Shown piece after piece: positions 1 to 11,050 of a stretch of 64,000 nt of DNA. The position numbers were made by a program, and so were the translations under genes. The stretch covers positions 310,001-374,000 of the forward strand of contig JAHGAU010000005.1 in assembly GCA_019925105.1 (NCBI GenBank), read 5' to 3'. This stretch comes from Niebla homalea (lineage: Eukaryota; Ascomycota; Lecanoromycetes; Lecanorales; Ramalinaceae). The stretch's first letter is position 1. Each line of letters opens with the position of its first letter. The notes under the pieces are model-generated. The model searched no databases, was not told where the DNA came from, and saw only the letters and a program-made list of their open reading frames with translations.

Positions 1-1387
1 GGTTCTCACACCCTGAGAATTGGGTGGGAAATGATAAAGTGGACAAGGGAGAGATGGTTGAGTCATAGAGAGGGCAGCCTCGGTCTGCGCTAAGGGCTAA
101 CGTAAGCGGTATTCGCCACACTCTAAGCCGTTTCAAGCGAAAGGCCGCGAGTATACAGAGGTCTGATTGGTTGGAGCAGTGAATAAGCCAAAAGCCACAC
201 CTACCACCTAGATTAGATTGATCGCGCTCGCTTCCCCATGTAATATTATTGTGGCCCCACGGGCCAGGCCACCAGGCATCAATTGACAGCGTCATGAGGT
301 TTGCCATCACATTCAGGGCTCAATGAGCGCGCTGTCGCCTCAATTGCTGTTCATGCTAGAGTGCCTGCGATTGTGACTACGATTGATCAGGTAGCAATGT
401 CCAACGTCCAATATCCACCAGCAAGTTTGGGGTCATCTGTGCCTCGTTGGTGCACACAGCACCACATCTCTCGTGTGCTCGCGTGATTCGTCTGTCCGTG
501 TGACCAACGTCTGATGGTTTGGTGCGGTTGTCGCAACAATTGAGTTTGAGCCGTGCGTGTCCCTTCCGGCGTCGTAATCAAGCCACATCTGATCCAATTG
601 ATGAATTGATACCCTGTTTGACCTTTACACCGAACGCACTGACAGTCGGGCTAGCTGCATGTAAGGGTCATATGGTCCCTACATGAACCCGTGGCGGACG
701 TGTGCATTAGTATAGGCAGGTGCTTTCAATCAGAGGCCCTGACCTTCTACCCTTTTGCCAATCTTGACAATTGGTCACATTGGCGTACCGATCGTCGCAA
801 TCTTGCTTGCAGGCTCACATTCTCACGCAAGAATGACAATAGTATGAGCTTTCCATCCACAAGACTTGAAAGATGTTGGTATGAAGTGGATGTAGATTGT
901 ATCTCGCATCTACTATTGCTTGCCAATCCACTTTGGCAACCATCCCCTCTATTGACAATTGCATGCTCGTGATTAATACTGATACTTTTTGATTCGTCCT
1001 CTTGAAGACCGTTTCCCACATGACTTGGTCATCGATGTACAACCGGTATGTGCATATTGATATCCACCGCTATGCAAGATGGTCGTCCAATTTTTTTCAG
1101 CCAAAATGAAGAAATCAAGACCATGCATGCAACCTAGAATCCACTCTTCTCGCTCGCAGTCCACTATCGCCCAAGACCAGTCTCCAACCTTGGGTATCAT
1201 GATCAATCGTGAAAAATACGATGCTGCGTCGTCAACTTTTCGTGCTGAATCTCCGAAATGTCCTCCTGTCGCCATCCTTACCGTGCATCTGACATAGGTA
1301 GAGTTGCAGGTATGTGTCTTCGAAAGTCATCCAATTGCCATGGGAAAAAATCGTTCTGTTGGCCGGGAAGAGGGTGTGATAGTCGCC
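1..1387. other. left-edge region without a supported gene
   Basis: Only short open frames without conserved motifs occur here. The right part is probably the 3' untranslated and downstream region of the CCHC gene that ends at 1388. I see no RNA gene and no repeat. Confidence 0.5.
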
Positions 1388-2331
1388 CTAATTAGGGCAG
1401 GCCGCCTGGACATGGCCCGGCTGCTTACACTTGTAGCAGACCCGCTCCGACGAGGTCTCCGACGGACAATCGCGAGACAAGTGTCCCACTTCGCCACCTG
1501 TGGGATTGGTTAGCTTAAGTCTTGGGGAGGTCCACTGGCAAACTCACAATTGTAACACTTCTGGCCCTGTGTACAGTCACGAGACATATGGCCGTAGCCA
1601 CCGCAGGAGTAGCAAGTTGACCCTCCGCCCCCTCCTCGTCCTCCGTAGCCGCCTCCATATCCGCCGCCGCCACCGTATCCACCTCCACCGTAGCCGCCGC
1701 CCCCATACCCTCCACCTTGATCACAATTCCGTGCAATATGGCCAACCTTGCCGCATTTGTAGCATTCCTGGCCACCTCCACCACCGCTGTACCCACCGCC
1801 ATATGCACCCGCCATGCCACCTGCACCGGCAGAGGGACATTCACGGGAAATATGGCCAACTTCGCCACATTTATAGCACGACTTCTCTTTTTGGGGTGCG
1901 GTACATTCTCTCGAGACATGACCCTCTTCGCCACAGTTGTAGCATGTTGGTGTACCCCGTTTAGGGCAATCGCGTGCTTGATGAGAAGAATCTCCGCCTA
2001 ATGAGTTGTGTCAGTCAAAGCAACAGCCCGATCGGAGTAGATGTGGGAGTAGGTGAGTGTTTTGTTGTGACGACAGATTGTCGAAAAGCAATGTTGGCCA
2101 GCAGGGGTGGAGTCTTGTGAGGCATTGGACATGGGTGAAGCGGGTGAGTATTTAAGCATGGCTTGAGAGCCATTCCAGTACTCGGACGTTGACATACAGT
2201 CAATCATGGTGCCAATTTGGCGGGTTCTGAAAGGCTTGTGCTGAATTGAAAGGATGAAGGAAGCAGCAGATGAGGCGTATAAATCACTCACAGTTGTAGC
2301 ATCCTCGTCCGCCGGGTGCTTGATAGTCCAT
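1388..2331 (-). CDS. gis2: seven-CCHC zinc-knuckle nucleic-acid-binding protein (Gis2/Byr3/CNBP family)
   Basis: Exons are 2292-2331, 1548-1997 and 1388-1497, giving 199 residues. Seven knuckles of the pattern C-x2-C-x4-H-x4-C are visible, the first at residues 11-24 ([14 protein letters not shown]) and the last ending four residues from the stop. Two glycine/tyrosine-rich spacers flank knuckle 4, with one RGG. Family members (yeast Gis2, fission yeast Byr3, animal CNBP) also carry seven knuckles, bind single-stranded nucleic acid and act in mRNA translation; that role is inferred here from the family. Both introns use GTGAGT donors and interrupt the second cysteine codon of a knuckle (knuckles 1 and 6) in phase 1. 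Retention of the last intron adds 13 codons and a stop, which would remove the last two knuckles. Confidence 0.93.
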
Positions 2332-2827
2332 GATGTCGGATAAATTGAGCAAGAATGAGAGTAGAGGACTTGCTTGAGCCTGTCTTTCAAGTCAAATTCG
2401 AAATTCAGTGTGGGGGAAAGTGTCATGCACGAAGAGGTGAATATACTGGGTACTCGATCAATTGAACTGCTAATTAGGTGAAGTTGCAATTGGCGTTCAG
2501 CAAGCTTCGTGTAAGGACTGAGCAATTGCCAATAAAAATCCGTTGTGGAAGAGGTGATGAAGGTGAGTTGTTGTGGTTTACTTTTTCTAACAGCCTAACA
2601 GGAGATTTCGTGGGGGTCTGGGGGAAACGGCGGCCAATGACGCTAGACTCGAAAAGGCTCGGTAATACGGATTAATGTGTGAAGTGCACTTTCGTCTCCT
2701 GCTCAAATACTTCACAATGATGGCTTGTAATCTCCTAATGAATGTAGCATCGTACAAGGCACTGGCGGTCTCCGTGGCGGACATGTTGCAAGTGCAATTC
2801 ACCAAAACTGGTGAATTATGTCGTCAT
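2332..2827. other. intergenic, Gis2-type promoter and 3' flank of the F-box/WD gene
   Basis: This holds the 5' region of the CCHC gene (start at 2331) and the 3' flank of the F-box/WD gene (stop at 2828). Both genes lie on the minus strand. I see no further gene. Confidence 0.5.
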
Positions 2828-4431
2828 CTACGTAAAGTCATATACCACTACAGCTTGAGCCCCATGGCTCTTTTCCTTGAGAAGAACAACCTTCTCCTCG
2901 TCAAATGTTATCCAACCCTTTGCCATCTCGCCCGCATTCCCCAAGTGCATCAGGTCCAATTTCGGTACCAGCTTGCTGAAAGGTCCATTGGCCGAGGGGA
3001 AGACCCGAACGCTGCTCTGCTCGGGGGGCGGCCTCCTTCTGAGATTGGAAGGGCCCCGTCCTTCAAGCTCCCAGACTCTCAGCTCATTGCCTCTCGTACT
3101 GATGGAAACAGCCTTGCCCCGATCTCCAACGTGTGCAACAGCTATGGATGAACTGTGACCACACAAGGTTGTCCCGGGGCTCATGCTTAAGTCTTCCTTG
3201 TTCGAAGTCACGACGTAAAGGGTGAGTGTATTATTCGGATGAGCCGTCAGCAGGTATGGATGATTGTAAGACAGAGACGCAGGTCTTGTAGATGGAACGG
3301 AGAGCACGTGCAGCATGTGGTCTGCAGGGCGTCCACCTGCCGAGGCCACTCGGGAATCGAGCATCAAGCCGTTGGTCGAAATGCGGAGCTCCTGGATACC
3401 AACGGTCCATCTATAACCATAGAATGGTTTTGTAAACGCTATCGAGGCCGAAATTACACTGTTGGAGATACGAAGCGAGAGCGACAACGGGGCATAGGCT
3501 GTTTGAGACTTCAACGAAGATAATAGTCTCGGAGCGCTCCACATAGATGAAGCTTCTGACTCATCGTCATTACCAAACGTATACAATGATAGTCGAGGCT
3601 CCTGGTTCATGGATAGAAGATAGGGGAAGCTGAAAGCAACAGCCGAGAGTGAGCCCGTGGTGGATGCAGGATGGGTATAGCGATGTGAGAAAGTCGACTT
3701 TGCTTTGTCCAGAGCGTAGACTGCGAAGCTTCCGTCTAGGAAGCCGACTGCAATCTGGACTACACCGTGCGCGTTTAAATTTGAGTCGATGGCCATGACA
3801 GTTGGACCTGCAGGGCGAGTGAACGGGTGCGTGGCAAGGAGTTGGCGTCTTCCTTTCATCGCCCACGCCCGAAGTCCATGCTGATCGTCGGCAATGAATA
3901 TGACATCCTCATGGAGTCTGACTAAGAGAGGAGGTGACGAAGGCCTCTCCGCGACTTGTGTTTCGGTAATGTGTGCACTCCCGCGGGACCAGTTGTGCCG
4001 TGTTTTGTACTGTCTTTTCCATTCCGTTGAAGCTCCCTCCTGAACGAGCTTCTCATCATTGAGCCACCTCGATATCCTTGAGGAATAGAACAGCGACCCA
4101 GCCGCATCCTTCCGTGACTTGAGACCCGGTATCCGGGACGCCCGAGGACGAACAAAGCGGTCGTAGTAATGAGCCTTCCATATTTGACCATCACGAGCCA
4201 TCAGCTTCAGCCGCCCCGAGAGTCTGATCGGTCAGCTCAAGTCTAGCATGGAATATCGTTTGCGCACCTCTCGCATACGACCAGGTCAGATATCGGGAGG
4301 AACGAAAGTGTCCGCAGTAGAAGTTCATCGCTCAAGGCGGAGAGTCTGTCCACCTTGTTAGGACGAAGTCTTTTTACAGACCTCTCATGCAGCGAGGCAC
4401 GATCCGCATCATCGATCCTGCGTTTTGACAT
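2828..4431 (-). CDS. F-box protein with C-terminal WD-like repeats
   Basis: Exons are 4268-4431 and 2828-4223 (intron 4224-4267, phase 2), giving 519 residues. After a basic N-terminus, residues of about 28-75 form an F-box: LSALSDELLLRTLSFLP followed by ISDLVVCERLSGRLKLMA. The splice junction falls inside this motif and restores it, which supports the intron. The rest is beta-rich with WD-type blades, the clearest being GHSSSIAVAHVGDRGK leading to NELRVWELEG near residue 450. F-box/WD proteins usually deliver substrates to SCF (Skp1-cullin) ubiquitin ligases; the substrate is unknown. The gene is divergent from the Sae2-type gene, with 253 bp between the start codons. Confidence 0.85.
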
Positions 4432-4684
4432 GCTCGATCAGAGGCACTTGCGCTGACGAGGATGCGATGATGCGGTGAAGGAGAAGCCCCGCGAGCATCT
4501 GCAATTTATGCAAATGCATACACTTTATTCCGTAGATGATTGGCTTGGCAAGCGTCTTGGCGCGTCATCAATTCCCACGACCTCGCGTCGCTGGTACAGT
4601 CTTATCGGTAGAAACCTTGAACAAGCATGCACGCATTATAACATCGTCTGGCTGGCCTTCACCAGGCCTGGTCACCATATAGTG
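4432..4684. promoter_or_regulatory. divergent promoter region, F-box/WD gene and Sae2-type gene
   Basis: The two start codons face away from each other across 253 bp, so both promoters must share or abut in this interval. I did not recognise a specific factor site. Confidence 0.5.
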
Positions 4685-7220
4685 ATGGAGAGCTTTGAAT
4701 CATTTGAGATCTCAGTAGGGGCTGCTGTCAAGCTTGAGATCACCAAACTCAGAGCACAACTTAGTCGGGACAAGCAAGCACGTAAGTCAAGACATGTACA
4801 AATAGCTTTGCTGATAGCGAAATGACTCTTTGTCAGGGGAGGAACAGTCGGAAGAGCATCGAAAGAGCTTCGAGCGAGAGTTGAATGTGCAACGCGGTCA
4901 AGTCCAACAGTTGCAAGACGAGAACAAAAACTTAAGAGACCGGTTGGAGTCGGAAAAGCCCACACCAACTTCGTGCCCGGTGACAGTCCTTGTCCAAGAG
5001 AATGAGGACTTGAAGCATAAATTGAAAGGAGCCAAAGTGGACTACTCCAAATTGAGCAAAACCAAGGACATTGTGGAAAAGAATTATCGCTTCTTAAGGG
5101 AAGTACAGGTCGAATGGAAAACATTCTATCAGAACTGGCAGAAGCATCAGTCAAATGAGAATGCTGAGACGACTACATTCGCCCCTGATCCACAGAATCC
5201 ATCTGACCGAAGATCCTCTTCGCTCGTTCCACCCAAATATCCTGGCTCTTCCCTAAGCCCCTTCGACAGCTCGCGTCCGTCATCATCTCGGCAGAGAACC
5301 CCCACTCCCCCCGTACGCAAAGAGCAGGATCCCCTAGATCCAAGCGACCTACCCGCGACTCAAGCCGCGTGCAGACCAGACGAAGTTCCCAACATCTACA
5401 ATGCTGCTGAGATGGCTGAAACAGCCGCATCGTCAACATCAGGCAGGTTCTTGTTCCACGATATCAGTTCCTCGCCTCAAAAGACTGAGGATGTGGAGTT
5501 GCCAAAATCGACAAAGTCAAGTAGTTATGCCTCCTCAGGATCCTCGCCCATCATAATTTCAGAACGGAGCTTAAAGAAGACAAAGCCGTCAAAGCGGGCA
5601 ACCCCCGAGATAAGCATTCATGAAGACGCTACAGCAGGCGCGCACTGTACCGAAAATGTCAAGATGGAAGATGAGGCCAGCAGTCCGCTACAACCTTTGA
5701 GGAATGTCAATTCTCAGGGCAAAACGGGCGAAAGCCTTGACCTGGACGAATTTCGCGGTACGCTTTATACCCCAAGAAAGCGACAGAGGCTCCACGAGGT
5801 ATCACCAGAACTACAAACGCCGCAAGTCGCATCAGCACTGGTTGACCAGCTGAACGACGCTCCTCGCGATGGCATGTCATGGAAACGTGGCACTGCCAAG
5901 TGCCTTGATCGTCGAACCATGCAACAGGCTTATGTATCCATATATGATCTGCCGTTATCAAGCTCTTCTCCTAAGCCATCGCAACCAAGCGCCAGCACCG
6001 ATTCAGGAAGTGAGGAAGGTGAAAACCATCATCAAACCTTAGACGTGGAATGTGGAGAACGGTGGAAGACGTCCAGGGGTGCTGAAAATCAAAGGGGAGC
6101 AACTGACGAATTGAGGGATCACGAGATAACCCGTGATGTACGGGCGCCGGGTGCTGGACTACCGCGTACTAGCGACGCGCAGATGCAGTGTCCTCCAAGC
6201 AGGCGTGATCGAGGAGCTGCTGCTGTACCTGACGTGGCTGAAGATGGGGAGCCTGCTGCGTCATCAAGACGGCGCTCTTTTGAGCAAGCAAAAGCGACAG
6301 GCGGGAGAAGCACGCCGGTGTCAATTACAAGTCCAAAAGATTCCAAGGGAAAATTAGATGCTCATCGTCGCCTTGGTTCGATGCTAAATTACCCCTGCGC
6401 GCCAAAATCCCCACTTTCGGTCAAGAAAGTGCAACCTTCTGATAGGATGGCTTGCGTTCCGACGTCTCCTGGACAGGCACGGGGAGGGTCCACTGGCAGA
6501 TTGACCACGCCGCAAAGCCTGCCGGCCCCGAAGAACAAGCTCACAGTCCCAACGACTAGCAAGTCAGCTCGACCAGCTTCTTCGAAACGTCTGTCCCCAA
6601 TTACCTATCTAGATAAACGTTCTACCGCCCCCAGCAGCGCGACTGCCACCGGTCCCGAAGATGAGCCCATTCGCGCTCGTCCTGTTCACCGATTGCGCTT
6701 GGAGGATTTTAAGCTCAACCCCAAGCATAGTGAGTATGCCTTCAACGAGATTCTCCGCAAGCACGATGAGAAGAAATCCCGTGCTGGTTGTACGGACCCG
6801 TTTTGTCAGCGCTGCAAAGACTTGAGGAAGTTCGTTGAGGCGTCCAATTGGGCTGCACCTAAACCATCGGGTATCTTTGACTCCAGCCCTCCCGATGAAG
6901 CAGACAAGGCAGCAGAGGAGAAACTTTTGAAGGACTACCTTGGCCACGATATCTATAGGTTGGCCCAAATGAACCAAGAGGAAAAGGCTGAGCTTTTGCT
7001 CAAAGCCAAGACGAAACAGTTCGCTGACCAATTCGGCAAGCATCGCCAGACGTACACGCGAGCACCTGAGACGGCAGGCTATTGGAACATGGACTTTCCG
7101 TCCACGCAAGAGAACGAGCGTGATCGCGAAGAGAACAAAGTTATAGAACGCTTGAAGATCGAGGAGAGGTGGCAGGAGGCATTGAGGGATGGTATGTGGA
7201 TTTTTGCTGACGAGGCATGA
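4685..7220 (+). CDS. sae2: Sae2/Ctp1/CtIP-family DNA-end resection factor
   Basis: Exons are 4685-4781 and 4837-7220 (intron 4782-4836, phase 1), giving 826 residues. The N-terminal ~90 residues are coiled coil (heptads around QVQQLQDENKNLRDRLE), the expected oligomerisation region. A long low-complexity Ser/Pro middle follows. The C-terminal ~140 residues match the family's signature domain: a Cys cluster (GCTDPFCQRCKD), then ETAGYWNMDFPSTQ at about 777-790 and ERWQEALRDGMWIF at the end, corresponding to the PPGFW...FPSTQ block of CtIP. Family members activate the Mre11 nuclease to open double-strand breaks for homologous recombination and act in the nucleus. The start at 4685 is chosen because the coiled coil begins there and the phases join; an upstream frame is open but lacks similarity. 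Confidence 0.9.
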
Positions 7221-8418
7221 TTGCTATTGGGATTGTTCGCATTAAGCGCTTCGACCGGGACGATTTGGACGAAATAGACGAGCTTACTGGCTTTGTACTG
7301 GATTTTGTCATCATAGGAGGGTGGCATCTTGCTTGTAGTGTTTAACTTCCCACGAGATTCCCATTCCTGCCGCGCATTCAAGAAGATCTTAATGGTCCTC
7401 TTTCCTTGTGTACGACTGACCATAGTTAAAGTAAGGCCAAGGTCCAACATCGCATTGATGGCAAGACTACGGCACGGAATATTATGGCAAGGTCTCTAGT
7501 GGGGAGGGGACTCAGGCGAGGCCTTGATGGCCTGGCAGAGATGTCACTCAGATGTCCCCTCGGAGATCGGCTTCGGGAGGCCTAGCTAAGGGGGTGAGCT
7601 GGCGCTGCACCAACCAGGGTCTCAGCTGCATCTACCCCTATTTTCTGCACTTAAGCGACTCCTAGTCCTCCCTCTCAAGCTGTGCCTCTCAACCTTTTAC
7701 GTTTGTGACGCTCTTCTCAACTGCCATTCGTCCATGATGGTAAAATGTTGGCTGCGCCTGTGGCATTGCCGTAGTATACTCTATGCCACAATCAAGTCCT
7801 GCTCATATTCAGCAACCAATCAGATCCTTGAGCTGACTGGTGGCGGCAATGTTGGACCTCTCTTAACATGTTTCACCATCCTCCATGTACATTCTGGCCC
7901 TGCATTGGGTACATTGGACCCCTCCATCGTCGACGGCGCCTCGCTGGGACGACGGCCATGCCATGCATCAGCTGTGACTATTGCCGCATGGCTGTACTAC
8001 GGATGACTTTCTCCTGCTTGACCCCACCTTGGATCATCGGGTGATGGCACTCCAGGCTCAATTATGCGCGGCACGATGTGATGGTTCTACAGGGGATACA
8101 GCTGTGTCGTTGGTTAGAACTTATATTTCTGCCTTCGCAACCCTTCCTCCTTCTTTCTTTCATCCTGACTTTGGCTCTCTTTTCGCTGCGCATTGTGGCT
8201 GGCATCACACTCTTTTTTGAATTTGTTCACTGCAGGGCAGTCATTCTTTTATCCCCCATTCCACGCTCCTTTGTCTTGAAACAACCAAACCATATTGCCT
8301 GCTGAAAGATCACAAGATACACACACACATTCATTTATATCAGCCTTGGCCGTGCCTGAAAGATTGCCTCGATTCCCAAAATAACCTCTCGAACAATTCC
8401 CCTTTACCTTCTAGTAAG
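7221..8418. other. intergenic, 1.2 kb
   Basis: This is the 3' flank of the Sae2-type gene and the pyrimidine-rich upstream region of the secreted-protein gene. A 123-codon minus-strand frame at 7079-7450 overlaps the Sae2 coding end and shows no motif, so I do not call it. Confidence 0.5.
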
Positions 8419-9782
8419 ATGAAGTCTTCCATGTTGTACAAGACTTTTGTGCCGTTCGTGCTCTCGGCCCAATATGCCTTGGCTCAAGGCACATGCTCCT
8501 CCACCGAAGGGGTCAAGTTGACCTTTTACGGCCTGGGAAGTGCTGGTACTATCCCGACTTACAACTGCCCCAAAGCTTCCAACAACAACAAGATCACTGC
8601 TGGTACGTTTCATCACCATTCACAATTGACCCTCCTCCCTTGGCTGTAATGCTAATTCGGATAACAGGAGATGGGTCATATGACAACCCGGGCCTCTTCG
8701 CCACAGCCGTAGACAACAAGCAGTTCACCGTGTGTGAAATCGTATACATCCCATACTTCAAGAAGTACTTCCAATACGGCGACAAGTGCGAGCAGTGCAA
8801 CTCCGACTACCACGCCGGCCAAACCCATCTTGACCTCTGGATCGGCCCCAATCCGCAGCCCGGCTGGGCTGACACCGACATCTCCAAGAACGGAGCCAAC
8901 GTGGAGACTGGTGCTTGTGAGGTTTCCTGGGGCACTGTCAGCGCCACCGACGTCGTCCAAAACCCTCCCACCAACTTGGACACCCAAACCCAAGCTCTCG
9001 ACGACGGCACCAAATGCTACAATGCAGACACCTCCCGCTTCTTCCCTGACAACAAGGGATCTTGCTCTGGCAGCTCTGGCTCTGGCTCGACCTCCGGCTC
9101 CGGTTCTCCAGCTCCAGTCTCATCCCCCTCGTCAGCTCCCGTCCCCTCCCAGACCCCCCAAACCCCGACCCCACAAACCCCAGCCACCAACAACAGCCCC
9201 CCTCCCCTAGAAAAATCCATCAAGCAAACCACCGGCGGCACCAGCACCACCACCGAGAACAAAGACGACACCACCCCCAAGGACGGCGAGGCCGCCTTGC
9301 CCGCAGAGCAATACGGTGGCAACGCCAACTCCCCCAGCACCACCACAACAACGCCCGCAACCTCCTCCACCCCGACATCCACCCCATCAACAATGCCAAT
9401 CACCCCTCCCACCGAGGATAAAAGCGTCGACAATAGTCCGGATGCCACTCCGGACCCCCTAACCCAACAACAGAACACCACCACCACCACCACCTCCTCC
9501 TCCTCATCATCATCATCATCGGGGAGCGGCAAAGCAGGCGACGCCTGCCCCCCCGGCGGCTGGTTCGCCGGCTGCGTCTGGGGTTCGGGGACGGGCCAGC
9601 TGGGGGATGCGTGTAAGGCCAAGACGGACTGCTGGGGCGAGGCGGTGTGTGTGAGCGGGAAGTGCGTGAGCAATTTGAGCGATCGACGGAGCAGGAGGGG
9701 GAGGAGGAGCAGCAGCGTTGTGAGGCGATCGGCGGCGGCGGCGAGGCACGGGCATGGTTTCGTGCATGAGGCGAAGATCTGA
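8419..9782 (+). CDS. secreted cysteine-rich protein, double-psi-barrel-like head with Thr/Pro/Ser linker and six-Cys tail
   Basis: Exons are 8419-8602 and 8668-9782 (phase 1), giving 432 residues. Residues 1-23 form a signal peptide ending ALAQ. The head (about 24-215) contains KLTFYGLGSAGTIPTYNC, a G-D-G-S-Y-D-N-P block, VCEIVYIPYFKKYF and CEQC, which resembles fungal secreted proteins with RlpA-like double-psi beta-barrel folds; this assignment is by motif memory and not certain. A Ser/Thr/Pro/Gln-rich linker of roughly 130 residues follows, probably O-glycosylated. The tail around 360-400 carries six cysteines in about 45 residues (ACPPGGWFAGC to GKCVS). It is likely secreted or wall-associated. 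Function is unknown. Confidence 0.8.
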
Positions 9783-10195
9783 GTGGTGGGGTTGTTTTTT
9801 TATTCTGGGGAGGAAGAAAAAAAGAAAAGATGTAGGGGACGTGAATGTATGGCGGGATTTGTGGTGTGGAATACACATGAAAGCAATTTCCTCGAAGGTT
9901 TCAAGGGAGAGAGGTGGGGGTGTCTGCTGGGGATTTCTCCTGATGATCTCAACATATATGAGGGTTTGGAGTGTATGTGTTTGGGTTGGTTCGTCAAACG
10001 GCATCGTCTGTCTCTTCGACTTCCTTCAATTCCCTTGTACATATATAGACACAGGCATTTCATTATCATCATCAAATGAAAGTCATCCATCCCAAGCCAT
10101 CTCACCCATCTTGCCTTCCAACAAAACCGCCCCTCAGACTTCTTTCCAAGCACCTATCCCTCCATCAACCAGTCACTCCCCAACTACGGTTCAAA
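9783..10195. other. convergent intergenic region
   Basis: This lies between the stop codons of the secreted cysteine-rich gene (+) and the next minus-strand gene, so it should hold both 3' untranslated regions. I see no additional gene. Confidence 0.5.
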
Positions 10196-10824
10196 TCACG
10201 CCACATCCACCCCTCCCCACGAACCCCCCGTCGCCGCCGCAGCCACGACCCCAGACGCCGTACTCGTCTCCCCTCCCCCGGAGGGCTCCTTCCCCCTCAC
10301 AGCCACCATCCAAAAATCGCTCTGCTGGGTCGGACTCATCTCCCCGATGCGGCTGACCCCACCCTTGCCGTCCCCGTAATCCGCGCAGTGCTGCAGGATC
10401 TCCGTGGCCAGCTGCTTCACCTCCTGAAACGAGAACAGGGCGGCCACCTGCTCCCTGCTGCTGTAGACGTCGATGGTGCAGGAATCCGTCGGGGTCGTGA
10501 GGTGGTAGGGCGGGGGGGAGGGCAGTTTCGGGTAGCGCCGCGAGGGGCCGATGAAGAAGGTTTGGCGGGCTCGGTAGGCAGGGAAGGTGGTGAGGGAGCG
10601 GAGGGTGGGGCGGCAGGAGTCGACGGCGGTGGGGTAGGAGTGGATGCCGTGGATGTCTTCGAAGCAGGTTATGGCGCCGATGGGGGGATGGTGAGGGAGG
10701 CGTTGGAGGCGGTCGTGAGGAGGTGGTGGGATGGGGCGTGCGCTTCGGGGTTTTGGGAGGGGGCGTTTTGAGGGTGAGCGTGGAGGAGGCCGGCGAAGAA
10801 GAACAGAAGGCTGGGGAAAAGCAT
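10196..10824 (-). CDS. small secreted-type protein of unknown function with an apparent one-base frameshift
   Basis: An ATG at 10824 opens MLFPSLLFFFAGLLHAHPQ, a textbook signal peptide, but that frame stops after about 53 codons. The long frame ending at 10196 carries the conserved-looking part: ITCFEDIHGIHSYPT, DSCRPTLRSL, DSCTIDVYSS and a four-cysteine layout seen in small secreted fungal proteins. One extra C in the six-C run at 10682-10687 would join both parts as NASLTIPPIGAITCFED. No GT donor of plausible quality lies between, so an intron does not explain it. An uninterrupted alternative starts at 10864 but gives an Arg/Pro-rich N-terminus that looks like a shadow frame. The cause may be a sequencing or assembly slip or a real lesion. 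Confidence 0.55.
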
Positions 10825-11050
10825 TTTCCGGGGTTATGGCTGTGTGGATGTTGTGGGGCGTCATGGTGGATGGGTCGAAGCCTTTTTGGGTTTGTAGCCC
10901 TTGTCGTTGCGGATATTATGTCGCCAAAGGGAGCCATGCATCGTAAACAAGCGCCCACTATGCGTAAGTGGGGATGTGCATCTAGCCGGCCAGGTTTCCG
11001 AGTAGAGTAAGACATGCATGGGATCCACAGATTCGAGCAGTGGTGATATA

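Noticed and set aside
7079..7450. 123-codon minus-strand frame overlapping the end of the Sae2-type gene
   Set aside because: It overlaps firmly supported coding sequence and has no motif or splice support.
9017..9673. Long minus-strand frame rich in Val/Glu/Gly opposite the secreted-protein linker
   Set aside because: Shadow of the Thr/Pro/Ser codon repeats on the plus strand.
10076..10771. 231-codon plus-strand frame
   Set aside because: Antisense shadow of the GC-rich secreted-type gene on the minus strand.
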